DNA of 64,000 nucleotides from Candidatus Bathyarchaeota archaeon (GCA_018396635.1 JAGTQE010000003.1:54852-118851), one strand, 5' to 3'; counted from the first letter of the stretch, positions 1 through 8,922 are shown. Program-made: numbers and translations. Notes: a model not told the origin generated them from the sequence alone.

Positions 1-1
1 A

Positions 2-70
2 ATATTTGGCAAGCCGGAACACGAGACTGCGGAGAAGATTTCTGAGGAGGTCTTTATAGCCAAGGCTTAG
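2..70 (+). CDS. C-terminal end of an unidentified protein (cut by window edge)
   Basis: An open frame enters from the left edge and ends at TAG 68-70, giving 22 residues that finish ...EEVFIAKA. The codons look like normal coding sequence and the stop overlaps the end of the convergent hydrolase gene by four bases. Too little is present to name a family. It could also be a chance open frame. Confidence 0.35.
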   Translation: MFGKPEHETAEKISEEVFIAKA

Positions 71-906
71 GGTTGCAGAAAACTACTTAAATCCCTTCCC
101 TTCCTCAACCTACCACCAAAAACTATTTCTTTCCCAAGTATGACCCTCATACCATCGAAAGCCGCTTTAGTGGGCACACCTGTTCTCTTCTCTATCAATT
201 CAGCCTCCTTCTCTGGTCCCCTGAGTATCATCTGCATCCCAAAGTGAGTTATTAAAGCCATCTCAGGCCTAGTTTCCTCAATTATCTTTATGGCGTTGTC
301 TGTTGTCATATGTCCCTCCCATGGCTGGCCAGACGGTCTTAAAACAGACAGTATAAGGAGTCTCAGTCCACTATAAAACTTTGACACATCACTAAAATAT
401 TCTGAGTCAGGCATATATGCAAAGCCGCCAAACCCTTTTACCTCAAATCGGAAGCCAACAGCGTCTGGATCCGAATGGACTGCTTTACATGCCGTAACAT
501 TTATTCCATCAATCTCTACGGATGTGCCGACCGTCGCCTCAACAACTTTTTCAGGCATAGCCTGATGATATCTCGATATAGAGTTTTCACAAATCTCATT
601 ACCCCTTAAAACGCTGCGAGCAGCCAGCAGGATACCACGCTTCTTAGTAGTCCCTTCACTCATGGCCTCTATGAGCGGCTCAGCATCATTAGCGTGATCG
701 AGATGCGAATGTGAAACCAATATCGCCCTGATCTTCTGCGGGTCCAACCCCATCTCCAGCGAATATATAAGCGCGCCAGGACCGGGATCAATATGCATGT
801 TTATGTTGCCCTGCTCAGAGATAATCCTTATCCCACCAGTCCTCCTCCTTTGAGTTATCGTTGCGAAACGCCCGCCTCCGGTCCCGAGAAAAATAATCTC
901 AAGCAT
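67..906 (-). CDS. MBL-fold metallo-hydrolase (RNase Z/PhnP-like superfamily)
   Basis: A 279-residue metallo-beta-lactamase fold protein. The N-terminus IIFLGTGGGRF and the metal motif HSHLDH (about residues 66-71) are clear. Further His/Asp ligands appear at AVHSDPDAVGF, the MPDSEYFSD segment and ITHFGMQ. This set is typical of the RNase Z/PhnP/PqqB-like branch with two metal ions, which cleaves phosphoester or cyclic nucleotide bonds; the actual substrate is unknown. The ATG at 906 is preferred over the GTG three bases upstream. No signal peptide is seen, so it is probably cytoplasmic. It is divergent from pyrH and stands alone on its strand. Confidence 0.85.
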   Translation of the reverse strand: MLEIIFLGTGGGRFATITQRRRTGGIRIISEQGNINMHIDPGPGALIYSLEMGLDPQKIRAILVSHSHLDHANDAEPLIEAMSEGTTKKRGILLAARSVLRGNEICENSISRYHQAMPEKVVEATVGTSVEIDGINVTACKAVHSDPDAVGFRFEVKGFGGFAYMPDSEYFSDVSKFYSGLRLLILSVLRPSGQPWEGHMTTDNAIKIIEETRPEMALITHFGMQMILRGPEKEAELIEKRTGVPTKAAFDGMRVILGKEIVFGGRLRKGRDLSSFLQP

Positions 907-1173
907 CACCGCAACCCCAAATATTTCATGAGAGACCTATACAAAGAATAATTTAGCATCTCTTCCACATTAACAATATGGTGACCTGCAAAACGCACGT
1001 CAAAGCCGACCAAACAGTTAAAAACGAGGAGATATTATTTAGGAGAAAAAGCGGCCACGATCCAAGAAGATTAAAATGTTACTGAGCAGTTAATCGGGCG
1101 AGAAGTCTAGCTGAGGGAAGGATTTATTTAGAATAACGTTAAGGATAATATGATTTACTTTGGTGGCGGAATA

Positions 1174-1848
1174 ATGAAAGTTGTTGTAAGGATTGGCGGC
1201 TCAGTTATAGCTTCGCCGCCAAACCCAGAATTAATCCGCAAATACGCTGAGCTAATCATGAACTTAGGGAAAAGAGAACATAAGATCGCCGTCATTATAG
1301 GTGGAGGAAAGCTGGCCCGTGAATTCATAAGCTTAGCACGTGAGCTAGGCTTGCCCGAGCAGGAGCAGGACGAACTAGCAATATCAGTCTCGAGGCTCTT
1401 TGCCCAAGTATTATCTATGATGATTGGCGGGTATGCATGGAGGAAGATACCTGAAAACATTGAGGAGGCCGTAAGGGCTTTAAGTGAGAGAGGAATTGTT
1501 GTCATGGGCGGAGTGAAGCCCGGCATGACCACAGATACTGTAGCAGCATTATTAGCCTCAGAGATTGGGGCAGACCTAATAGTTAAAGCGACCGATCAGG
1601 AGGGCGTATATACGCGAGACCCACGAAAATATTCCGACGCCAAAAAACTTGATGAGATAGGCTTTAATGACCTAGAGAAAATATTATCTGAGGATAGGCA
1701 TAGGGCTGGCATACATCAGATAATTGACCCGGAAGCTGTCCGGATACTAAAAGAAAAGCGCATAAAAACAATAGTTGTTAATGGTTTTAGGCCAGAAAAT
1801 GTTCTTCTAGCTATTAGCGGCGCAAAGGTTGGGACAGTAATACACTAA
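1174..1848 (+). CDS. pyrH: Archaeal UMP kinase
   Basis: Phosphorylates UMP to UDP in pyrimidine nucleotide synthesis. It belongs to the amino acid kinase fold, archaeal UMP kinase branch of about 225 residues, and begins directly with MKVVVRIGGS as that branch does. The glycine-rich phosphate-binding IIGGGKLAR, the GGVKPGMTTDTVAAL segment and the nucleotide-binding ATDQEGVYTRDPR are all present. An in-frame ATG at 1150 would add eight residues (MIYFGGGI); the internal ATG at 1174 fits the family better and has the purine-rich GGTGGCGGA before it. Monocistronic; the upstream TTTATTTAG near 1127 may belong to the promoter. Confidence 0.93.
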   Translation: MKVVVRIGGSVIASPPNPELIRKYAELIMNLGKREHKIAVIIGGGKLAREFISLARELGLPEQEQDELAISVSRLFAQVLSMMIGGYAWRKIPENIEEAVRALSERGIVVMGGVKPGMTTDTVAALLASEIGADLIVKATDQEGVYTRDPRKYSDAKKLDEIGFNDLEKILSEDRHRAGIHQIIDPEAVRILKEKRIKTIVVNGFRPENVLLAISGAKVGTVIH

Positions 1849-1924
1849 TCTTTTCTCTGGAACCACATATAGCCATCTTTTGCTTGCTGCAATGCTGCGG
1901 CTACCTCTCAATACCTTGAGGTCG

Positions 1925-2254
1925 CTAGGATTGAGATTTCGGCCTTAAATACTCTATTCTCATCTGCAGCTTTTCTTTCTCCTCACTATATCCTTTTATC
2001 TTCCTCTCTATCTCAGTCTTTTTTGACTCAATTTCCTTCCTACGCCTAGAGACTGCGTTAAGTCTCACCTCAAGACGGCTGTACATATACTGATCCCTGC
2101 AGCGCCGCATCTCCTCAAATATCCTATTTTCCTCATTTAAAACGGCGGAGTACTCTTCCTCAATCGCCTTCCTCTCTGCCTCTAAATCGGCCAGCATTCT
2201 CTCAATCTTTTGGAGCTCAGCCCTCAGTTTTTCTAATACTGTTGTCTGCGACAT
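1925..2254 (-). CDS. Small coiled-coil protein, function unknown
   Basis: A 109-residue, highly charged protein made almost entirely of predicted helix, with continuous heptad-like patterns from LEKLRAELQKIERMLADLEAERKAIEEE to the C-terminus. There is no signal peptide, no membrane segment and no recognisable catalytic motif. It resembles short prefoldin-like or SMC-fragment coiled coils only in composition, so no family is assigned. Both neighbours are separate transcription units (pyrH convergent; ADP-ribosylglycohydrolase gene 72 bases downstream on the same strand). It probably acts as an oligomerising or scaffolding protein, which is inference. Confidence 0.7.
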   Translation of the reverse strand: MSQTTVLEKLRAELQKIERMLADLEAERKAIEEEYSAVLNEENRIFEEMRRCRDQYMYSRLEVRLNAVSRRRKEIESKKTEIERKIKGYSEEKEKLQMRIEYLRPKSQS

Positions 2255-2326
2255 ATATAATAAATCATAGTAGCATAAAGATAAATTTATCTTTATTCGA
2301 CCTGTGGCATATATTATATATAAGTC

Positions 2327-4237
2327 TCAAGACTCCCAGGGAAATCTGCAGCGGATTAGATCGCTCATTCCATCATGCCATTCGCTACCCGCTATGGTGA
2401 AGTGAGCCTTTAAAGGTTCCTCGCCACGAACAAGCTTGATCATAATATGGTTCCAACCACTCTTAATCTCAGCAGACTTATAGTTTGACCCATCACCGCC
2501 GTAATTTGGCCTTAGTGGTAAAGGCTTAACAGTTTCATGAAGCAGCTCACCATTAAGCCATATCCTCATTCTACTATTGTTTGGTACACCGACTATAACT
2601 CTCCTATCGCTTGGCGAATAAATAAAATGTCTCAGGTATATTACTCCAGGCCTTCCCATGAAGAAACTCTCAACCTCAAGGGAATTTTCAGGCCATGAGA
2701 CCTCCTTCCACTTCTCGCCAGCACAATAAAGGTTCAAATCTCTCTCCGGAGGTAAAGATGCCTCCAGAGATAGTGGTTCACGATAGACTTCAGAAACTAG
2801 CCAACGAAAACTTCCTACAAAAACCACTGGAATTATTGCTGGTCGCGGCCTCTCATCTAATATCACCTTAATTAAACATTCATTTGAAGGGTTTACGTGA
2901 GCTGCTGGCGCGGTAACTGAGAACGCAAAGCTTGCCCTTTCCCCCGCCCGTAGCTTGATTGGCTGGGGAACGTTAGGCTTTAAAATCCATTCCTTAGGTG
3001 CGTAAACCTCCACTCTACCTGATATCATAGTTAACCGCGTATTTTCAATCGTTACCGTGAATCTATTCTCCTTATATGGAATGACTGCTGGGCCATCCTC
3101 GTAGGTCACTGAAATATTCACGCTCGCTAATTCGTGGCTAATGGTATTGGGTGAAAGATCCCATAAACTTTTAATTCTGCTTATCGAGGATTGAATTGCT
3201 TCCTCGGCGCCCGTGAAATCATCCTCTTCCGATATTTTAACTAGAGTATCGAAATATGAGAGAACTTTTTCACCTATACTGCATACAATATCCGTTAGCT
3301 CGCCAAGCGTCTTTGGAACATAGATATTCCTTATACCATTGCTCACGATAACGGATTCTCCCAGAGGCTTAATCCATTTCTCTGGAAGGTTCTCTCTACC
3401 ATATATTATTCCCCATATAGCGCCTACCGTTGCCCCAGTGCAATCAGTATCCCACCCACAGTTCACCGCCTTACAAATAGCGTCTCCGAAATCCTCCCCA
3501 TAGAGTAGACCAATCGTCTGAAAGCCCAGGTTTATAGGCGAATACTGGGCTATGGGGCTATAGACGGTCTCCTTAACCCTCTCACGAGCTTCCCTCCAAT
3601 CTAGCCCATTTAAGTAGGCCTCCAGCGCTAGCCTAATGGCCTTCGAAGTTAAAGATTTTTCAGGAATAGCTGCCAAACCAAGCTGCACCAGCTTAACTCT
3701 GTCCTCTATAAAGAATGCTGCTGACTCGACGACCGCGTTAAATATTTCGCCGTAAACCGATTCGCCTCCCGCATGATCGCATATAGCATCTTGATAGGCA
3801 TATTTAGCGGCGACATGCGGTGCGCCCGGCGCTATACAAGCCCATATCTCCGACCTTATTGGGCAACCCATACAATCCTTAAACCAGTTATTATACCATC
3901 CTGAAACCGGAGGCTGTAGTCCTAGTTTAAGATTCATCTTATGTAAACCATACTCATCATAGTTATAGAGAACGCAGTCAAGCCAGTATTCAGCTAAATC
4001 TCGCGCCGTCAATGAAAGCCCGCGGTCTCTAAGCGCCTGAAGCCAGACAAGCTGAATTTCTAAGTCGTCATTAGGCATACCACCCTCAATGATCTTAGGA
4101 TACCACCAAACATCAAACATCTCCTCCCGCCCATAAAGAGATTCTAGAGGGCCGCCAACGGTTCCGCCAGCATTCTTACCTAGCCAGCAACCGTAAACCT
4201 TATTCCGATAAGTTTTTCTACTAATGTGCAATTCCAA
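2327..4237 (-). CDS. ADP-ribosylglycohydrolase-family protein with C-terminal beta-sandwich extension
   Basis: The N-terminal part (about residues 8-340) has the all-helical ADP-ribosylglycohydrolase fold: KVYGCWLGKNAGGTVGGPLE, the metal motif PNDDLEI near residues 55-61, and the second metal cluster CGWDTDCTGATVGA at residues 260-272. Known family members remove ADP-ribose from proteins or small molecules using two magnesium ions. Residues after about 370 are a separate region of beta-sandwich character, ending in a carbohydrate-binding-like domain (MRIWLNGELLHE, WNHIMIKLVRGEEP), unusual for housekeeping ARH enzymes. Such fusions suggest a glycan or nucleoside-sugar substrate (inference). 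A small HTH regulator gene lies 56 bases upstream on the same strand. Confidence 0.85.
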   Translation of the reverse strand: MELHISRKTYRNKVYGCWLGKNAGGTVGGPLESLYGREEMFDVWWYPKIIEGGMPNDDLEIQLVWLQALRDRGLSLTARDLAEYWLDCVLYNYDEYGLHKMNLKLGLQPPVSGWYNNWFKDCMGCPIRSEIWACIAPGAPHVAAKYAYQDAICDHAGGESVYGEIFNAVVESAAFFIEDRVKLVQLGLAAIPEKSLTSKAIRLALEAYLNGLDWREARERVKETVYSPIAQYSPINLGFQTIGLLYGEDFGDAICKAVNCGWDTDCTGATVGAIWGIIYGRENLPEKWIKPLGESVIVSNGIRNIYVPKTLGELTDIVCSIGEKVLSYFDTLVKISEEDDFTGAEEAIQSSISRIKSLWDLSPNTISHELASVNISVTYEDGPAVIPYKENRFTVTIENTRLTMISGRVEVYAPKEWILKPNVPQPIKLRAGERASFAFSVTAPAAHVNPSNECLIKVILDERPRPAIIPVVFVGSFRWLVSEVYREPLSLEASLPPERDLNLYCAGEKWKEVSWPENSLEVESFFMGRPGVIYLRHFIYSPSDRRVIVGVPNNSRMRIWLNGELLHETVKPLPLRPNYGGDGSNYKSAEIKSGWNHIMIKLVRGEEPLKAHFTIAGSEWHDGMSDLIRCRFPWES

Positions 4238-4293
4238 ACCGAGCGCCCCGAAGAAATTAGCTATTTTGTGACTTAAAAAGGCTCTTTCAATTG

Positions 4294-4686
4294 TTATTCT
4301 CCCATTTCAGTAAGCCATCTATAAATCGTCTTTAGCGGTATATTGAGGTGCTCCGCTATTCTCTTGGCACTATAGCCTTTATTCTTGAGCTCCCTAACGA
4401 TTTCTTTCCTCCGTCTTCTCTCGGCTTTACTATACCTCGCCTTATTCTCGAATATTACCCTGTCTTCATAACCGAATAGTGAGAGAGCAAGCATAAAAGC
4501 CCTAATATAATTGCGGCTCCTATCAACATAGCTGATAATCTTGATCCTATATTCTTCAGCAAGATAGCCCCTTAATTGGCCTAAGGCTTCCTCCATCAAG
4601 TCGAGATTTAAAGGCGAGGAAAACCTAATCTCCACTAACCGACACTCAGGCCTGACAATTATTGAGTACTTTTCTTTTTCAGTCAT
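4294..4686 (-). CDS. Small helix-turn-helix DNA-binding protein
   Basis: A 130-residue protein. The last third (residues 90-127, RRRRKEIVRELKNKGYSAKRIAEHLNIPLKTIYRWL) is a clear resolvase/homeodomain-like HTH with a basic arm. The N-terminal part is an alpha/beta region of unknown type. An in-frame GTG lies 15 bases upstream, but GGGAG placed five bases before the ATG at 4686 supports the shorter start. It sits just upstream of the ADP-ribosylglycohydrolase-family gene on the same strand and may control it. A recombinase origin for the HTH cannot be excluded, but no catalytic domain is attached. Confidence 0.75.
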   Translation of the reverse strand: MTEKEKYSIIVRPECRLVEIRFSSPLNLDLMEEALGQLRGYLAEEYRIKIISYVDRSRNYIRAFMLALSLFGYEDRVIFENKARYSKAERRRRKEIVRELKNKGYSAKRIAEHLNIPLKTIYRWLTEMGE

Positions 4687-5054
4687 TTTTACTCCCTTCA
4701 CACAATTACTTATATCCTATGACTGATGGCAGTACGGTATAAATTTTTCGCATTATAAAAAAATACAAAAATGAGAAAAATTTATAAGTCTCTTCTCAAA
4801 TTATAAAAATTGAAAAATGAGAAAATGGAGGCGACGACCATTATTGGGAAAGTAATATTAGAGATAATCAGTAATAAGATAACTGATCGAGGGCCTCCGA
4901 TCAAAACCACACCTGACGCTTAAAACCACAACTTTTTTTAACTTACCAGTCCATTCTAACAATTTTTAAGAGAATGAAAAAGCATTTAAACAGAGCTAGT
5001 AACACTTTTTCATATAATCGTAATATCATGGTATTAAATCGAGGTGAGAGCGGA

Positions 5055-5474
5055 TTGATTGAAGATAGTAGGATTGAGAGAGCCCTGCTCAATGAAGCCG
5101 CCAGGTTTCATGGTCACCTCGGCCCCTTCCTTGTGCTCGGATTGAAAGCAGGACTATTTGCTAATAAGGTTCTTGGTAAGGATCCTTTTAAGACTAAAGC
5201 GATTGTCGAAACGAAGCTTAGACCCCCATACTCCTGCCTCATTGATGGGATTCAAGTCGTTACTGGATGTACTATGGGAAAAGGAAATATTGAAGTTAAG
5301 GATGGAGAGGCGATACTAATAAGATTCACTAAGGGCGATAAGGTTCTTGAGATGAAACTTAAAAGAGAAGTTCTTGAGAGCTTAGAAGACATGCGCAGTG
5401 GAGAGGATGCCGAGAGGAAGGCTTTAGATGTCATGCTTAGACCAGTTAACGAGCTATTTGATATAAAGTTATAG
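5055..5474 (+). CDS. FmdE-family protein (formylmethanofuran dehydrogenase subunit E-like)
   Basis: A 139-residue protein with the FmdE domain: FHGHLGPFLVLGLKAG near residue 18 supplies conserved histidines, CLIDGIQVVTGCTMGKGN near residues 61-77 supplies two conserved cysteines, and a short beta tail follows. FmdE homologues accompany tungsten/molybdenum formylmethanofuran dehydrogenase, but stand-alone copies are common and their role is unsettled. The usual C-terminal zinc ribbon is absent. GAGGTGA at 5041-5047 lies seven bases before the TTG at 5055, supporting that start; in-frame ATG codons at 4974 and 5028 would add residues without family support. The 3' end overlaps the convergent ECF gene by six bases. 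Confidence 0.8.
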   Translation: MIEDSRIERALLNEAARFHGHLGPFLVLGLKAGLFANKVLGKDPFKTKAIVETKLRPPYSCLIDGIQVVTGCTMGKGNIEVKDGEAILIRFTKGDKVLEMKLKREVLESLEDMRSGEDAERKALDVMLRPVNELFDIKL

Positions 5475-6104
5475 CTGTAGGAACCATATACTCCTCGCTA
5501 TAGCAGGTATTTTCTTCAAAGCCGCCTTCAATATAAGTAGAGATGTTACTGAAGACAGTGGTACATGAGCCATATTGAAAATCCCAGTAAATATAAGTGT
5601 CCATGTTAAGATATCAAGCGATGAAGAAACGTTTAAGCCCATCGCTCTAAGTATCGTCCCCGTAAATTGGAGATACCTTGGATCTATATATAGGAAAAGA
5701 GCAATGTTTGTGAAGGTACAGACAATAACTCTTAAAAGCGCTCCAAAGATCGTACCGAACAGGAAAATTTTTAAGCTTCCAGCTTTTTCACGCATAACCT
5801 TTGTTCCGATTTTAATCCCAATCCAAAAGCCAATGATCATAGATATTACTGCCAAAAACTTCATTAAAGGTCCGATCCACGCACCGCTCCTAAAAGTTAA
5901 TCCCATCCAATGGATGATCTCGGCGACTATAGCTGGGACTGGGCCGCAAAGCATGAAAACTATCATAACAGGGACCTCAGCGAAATCAAACTTCAGATAG
6001 GGAAGCAAAGGATAGGAGATTTCAACCCTCGAGATCGCTAACACTATGGATAGACTCGAGAAAACGCCGATATAGGCTAAGATTACGCTTCTCCTGTGAA
6101 GCAT
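5469..6104 (-). CDS. ECF transporter S component, RibU-like
   Basis: A 211-residue membrane protein with about six hydrophobic segments. The pattern YPLLPYLKFDFAEVPVMIVFMLCGPVPAIVAEIIHWMG is characteristic of the riboflavin-type (RibU/pfam12822) substrate-binding subunits of energy-coupling factor transporters, so a flavin or other vitamin is the likely ligand. No ECF ATPases or T component are nearby; in group II ECF systems these are shared and encoded elsewhere. It sits convergent to the FmdE-like gene. Riboflavin specificity is inferred from the subfamily pattern only. Confidence 0.85.
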   Translation of the reverse strand: MLHRRSVILAYIGVFSSLSIVLAISRVEISYPLLPYLKFDFAEVPVMIVFMLCGPVPAIVAEIIHWMGLTFRSGAWIGPLMKFLAVISMIIGFWIGIKIGTKVMREKAGSLKIFLFGTIFGALLRVIVCTFTNIALFLYIDPRYLQFTGTILRAMGLNVSSSLDILTWTLIFTGIFNMAHVPLSSVTSLLILKAALKKIPAIARSIWFLQL

Positions 6105-6220
6105 TTATCTTCCCCGCGTTCCGTAAACTTCATTATAGGTTTACTTATTTAAAAGTTATTACTCAAAAATTGGTAATAAACGTTTAACTATCAAAGAGTG
6201 ATCCTAGCTTTGATTAAGAA

Positions 6221-6841
6221 ATGCAGAACATCTGGAATATAATAAAAGGTAGGAGAAGCATTAGGAAATATTTACCGAACGCTGTCCCAAAGAACGCTCT
6301 CCTCAGGATTATTGAGGCTGCCAGATGGGCCCCTTCAGCCCATAATGCTCAACCTTGGCGTTTCACTATAATAACCGATTTAAAAATAAAGAAGAGACTA
6401 GCCGAAGAAATGGCTTCTGATTGGTTAAGGGATCTCGAGAAGGATGGTGTCCCCACAGAAGTCTCTAAAAAATTGGCTGAAGAGTCTATTAGACGCTTTA
6501 CTGAGTCCCCAGCCATTATTGTTGCTGCAATAGATATGAGGGAGATGCACAAATATCCTGACAGGCGTAGACGGAGATTTGAGCATCTAATGGCAACACA
6601 AAGCCTAGCTGCCGCAATACAAAATATTCTCTTAGCTGCCTACGCTGAGGGTTTGGGAACGTGTTGGTTCTGCGCACCTCTCTTCTGTCAAGAGACAGTA
6701 AAGAAGGTTTTGGGGATGCCGCGAGACGTGGAGCCCCAAGCCCTAATAACAGTAGGCTATCCGGCCGAAAAGCCTGAGCCTCCGCCCAGAAAACCACTTA
6801 AGGATATAGTCTTCTTAAATTATTGGGGTGCCTCCATATGA
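6221..6841 (+). CDS. Nitroreductase-family flavoprotein, candidate dehydro-F420-0 reductase
   Basis: A 206-residue FMN-dependent nitroreductase fold: RRSIRKYLPNAVP and ARWAPSAHNAQPWRF near the N-terminus bind FMN phosphate, and GLGTCWFCAP closes the site. It is translationally coupled to cofD through an ATGA overlap. In mycobacteria a nitroreductase domain (C-terminal FbiB) reduces dehydro-F420-0 made by the CofD homologue FbiA from phosphoenolpyruvate. The coupling here makes the same role plausible for a stand-alone enzyme. What is seen is the fold and the overlap; the reaction is inferred. General nitro or quinone reductase activity is the alternative. Confidence 0.85.
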   Translation: MQNIWNIIKGRRSIRKYLPNAVPKNALLRIIEAARWAPSAHNAQPWRFTIITDLKIKKRLAEEMASDWLRDLEKDGVPTEVSKKLAEESIRRFTESPAIIVAAIDMREMHKYPDRRRRRFEHLMATQSLAAAIQNILLAAYAEGLGTCWFCAPLFCQETVKKVLGMPRDVEPQALITVGYPAEKPEPPPRKPLKDIVFLNYWGASI

Positions 6842-7767
6842 TAACTGCTTTAGCTGGCGGTGTTGGCGCCGCGAAATTTCTCTCAGGCCTCATTAAAATA
6901 GTTCCGGAGGAGGAGCTAACTGTCATAGTCAATACTGGAGATGATATGGAGCTTTTTGGGCTACATATTTCGCCGGATCTCGACATAATAACCTATACTC
7001 TAGCTGGCATAGTGGATGAAGAGAAGGGTTGGGGAATAAAAGGGGACACATTCAACTGCCTCGAAATGTTAGAAAAATATGGTTATGAGAAATGGTTTAA
7101 TTTGGGCGATAAAGATCTTGCAACACATATCCATAGAACAATCCTCCTGAAGAAAGGCCTAACGCTCTCTCAAGTGACAAAAGATATATGCAGAAGACTT
7201 GGTTTAAAGGTCAACATCCTTCCAATGACAGATGATAAATTTGAGACATGGATTGAGACCGATGCAGGATTAATGCACTTCCAAGAGTATTTAGTCAAAA
7301 GGGGAGCAAGAGATAGGGTCTTAGGCGTAAAATATGTCGGTGTGGAAAGCGCAAAGCCTGCGGAAGGCGTCATTGAATCTATACTTAGAAGTAGCCTAAT
7401 AATCATTTGTCCAAGCAACCCGATAGTTAGTATAGGTACAATACTATCAGTAAAGGGTGTGAGAGAAGCCCTCAGAAAAAGTCATGCACGAAAGATCGCC
7501 ATAAGCCCTATAATATCGGGAGCACCATTAAAAGGCCCAGCTGATAAATTAATGAGCGGACTTGGATTGGAAGTGTCAGCATTCTCGGTAGCATACCTGT
7601 ATAGAGATTTCCTAAACGTTTTTATATTAGATCAATTAGATAGAGGAGAGAAAGAAAGAATAGAAAGCCTTGGAATAAGAACCATTTTAACTAACACAAT
7701 AATGAAGACATTAGAAGATAAAGTTAATCTCGCCAAAGTAGTCCTCGAAGCATCTAAAAGTATCTAA
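6838..7767 (+). CDS. cofD: 2-phospho-L-lactate (or phosphoenolpyruvate) transferase, F420 synthesis
   Basis: Transfers the phospho-lactyl or enolpyruvyl group onto the deazaflavin Fo to build F420-0. The 309-residue protein opens with the CofD signature LAGGVGAAKFLSGL and continues with IVNTGDDMELFGLHISPDLD and a C-terminal GPADKLM segment typical of the family. The ATG at 6838 overlaps the nitroreductase stop and has GGGGTG 6 bases upstream; an in-frame TTG at 6823 is less likely. The two genes probably form an operon dedicated to the early steps of F420 assembly. The stop lies three bases from the end of the convergent permease gene. Confidence 0.93.
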   Translation: MITALAGGVGAAKFLSGLIKIVPEEELTVIVNTGDDMELFGLHISPDLDIITYTLAGIVDEEKGWGIKGDTFNCLEMLEKYGYEKWFNLGDKDLATHIHRTILLKKGLTLSQVTKDICRRLGLKVNILPMTDDKFETWIETDAGLMHFQEYLVKRGARDRVLGVKYVGVESAKPAEGVIESILRSSLIIICPSNPIVSIGTILSVKGVREALRKSHARKIAISPIISGAPLKGPADKLMSGLGLEVSAFSVAYLYRDFLNVFILDQLDRGEKERIESLGIRTILTNTIMKTLEDKVNLAKVVLEASKSI

Positions 7768-7770
7768 TTC

Positions 7771-8403
7771 TTACACTTCGTATCTTAGGGCTTCAGCTGG
7801 CTTCAATTTAGCTGCATACAAGGACGGGTAAGCTGCAGCAGCCACGCTCACCAAAACAGCTATTCCTATCGCCGTCCCAATAATATACATGTACCTAGCT
7901 ATTGCTCCCTCAAAGAAGACCAAGGGACCATACTGAACATAGTAGATTACTATCGCAGAGAGCCAGCCAACTATCGCGCCAATAACTCCGCCTATCAAAC
8001 CCAGCAACAGTGCCTCTATTAGGAATATTTCTAGAACCGCTGTATCCGTTGCACCCAAACATTTTATGGTTCCTATCTCCTTATAGCGTTCAGTCACCGA
8101 CATTAGCATTGAGTTCACTATTCCAACCCCGCAGACAAGTATCGCTATTACAGCTACCCACATCTGGTACTGAGGAGGAGCACTGCCGATTCGAGCAAGT
8201 ATTTCGCTCATAGTCATAAGCGAGACGAGGAAAGCTATACTTAGTAGGACTGAAAGCGATGTTATCATTGTTCTCGTAAAGCGCTTTCTAATACTTTCCA
8301 GGCAATATTTAAATGCATCACTTATTGGAAATTTTATACTTCCAATTTCACCTACTCCTGGCTCTACTTGACCGCTCATATGCACTGTCTCCGCTTTCCC
8401 CAT
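7771..8403 (-). CDS. Short FtsX/MacB-type ABC transporter permease
   Basis: A 210-residue membrane protein with four hydrophobic segments (about 44-70, 83-105, 125-157 and 170-195). The stretch VNSMLMSVTERYKEIGTIKCLGAT followed by IFLIEALLLGLIGGVIGAIVG is the FtsX-domain hallmark, and the C-terminus YPSLYAAKLKPAEALRYEV is the usual end of MacB-type permeases. The large periplasmic domain of MacB is missing, so this is a minimal permease about half the usual length. No partner ATPase is in the neighbourhood. It may work with an ATPase encoded elsewhere or be the tail of a once longer permease. Confidence 0.8.
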   Translation of the reverse strand: MGKAETVHMSGQVEPGVGEIGSIKFPISDAFKYCLESIRKRFTRTMITSLSVLLSIAFLVSLMTMSEILARIGSAPPQYQMWVAVIAILVCGVGIVNSMLMSVTERYKEIGTIKCLGATDTAVLEIFLIEALLLGLIGGVIGAIVGWLSAIVIYYVQYGPLVFFEGAIARYMYIIGTAIGIAVLVSVAAAAYPSLYAAKLKPAEALRYEV

Positions 8404-8598
8404 TTTATCTTATCTAGAAAATTTGATACTATGTTTCAATATATTAAATTTTTGTTTAATGAGCAGACAGAGCTTGTAAAAAGTAACGGAGTGATTCATC
8501 CAAGTTGGGTTTACTTCTAGAAAAATTTATAACTTTAAGTTTTTATATCCAAAAATAAGAGAGAATGGTACTCAAAATATTTTCCGTTAAGCTAGGTT

Positions 8599-8895
8599 GT
8601 GGCAGCCTTGTCTGAGGCAAAAAAATGTTTTCCATCATGCAATAGATTCAGGTGTGGAAAGAATTTTTTAGCGTTTCGCGGAAAAACTCCTTGGTGTCGA
8701 TGGACTGATGAAGCATGTAATCCAACAAATTGCAACTATGCAATGTGCATGATTAGACGCTTGCTTCCAGGGGGTATATGCGGAGAGACGCTGAAAAGAA
8801 AGACTGTTGAGAGAGGGCCGGAAGAAGAAACCATACCGTCTATAAAGGTCAGAGGAAAGGTTTTTAGAAAGATTGGTGAAAAAGAAATCTTCTAA
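8599..8895 (+). CDS. Small cysteine-rich protein, probable metal binder
   Basis: A 98-residue protein with eight cysteines in the first 61 positions (10, 14, 19, 33, 40, 45, 50 and 61), including CFPSCNRFRC, followed by a basic tail. The spacing suggests a zinc or iron-sulfur site; I do not recognise the family. The GTG at 8599 gives the longest form; a TTG at 8608 is a possible alternative and neither has a strong ribosome binding site. An A/T-rich promoter-like TTTATAACTTTAAG lies near 8527. It ends 27 bases before the convergent EamA gene. Confidence 0.6.
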   Translation: MAALSEAKKCFPSCNRFRCGKNFLAFRGKTPWCRWTDEACNPTNCNYAMCMIRRLLPGGICGETLKRKTVERGPEEETIPSIKVRGKVFRKIGEKEIF

Positions 8896-8922
8896 GAATC
8901 TATTGACGATCTCGCCGCCACC

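Noticed and set aside
978..1085. 35-residue frame in the gap before pyrH
   Set aside because: No ribosome binding site and no recognisable features; the gap appears non-coding.
4825..4923. 32-residue frame (MEATTIIGKV...) in the gap before the FmdE-like gene
   Set aside because: No site upstream of its ATG and no family; the gap also has two copies of AAAAATGAGAAAA, probably just A-rich sequence.
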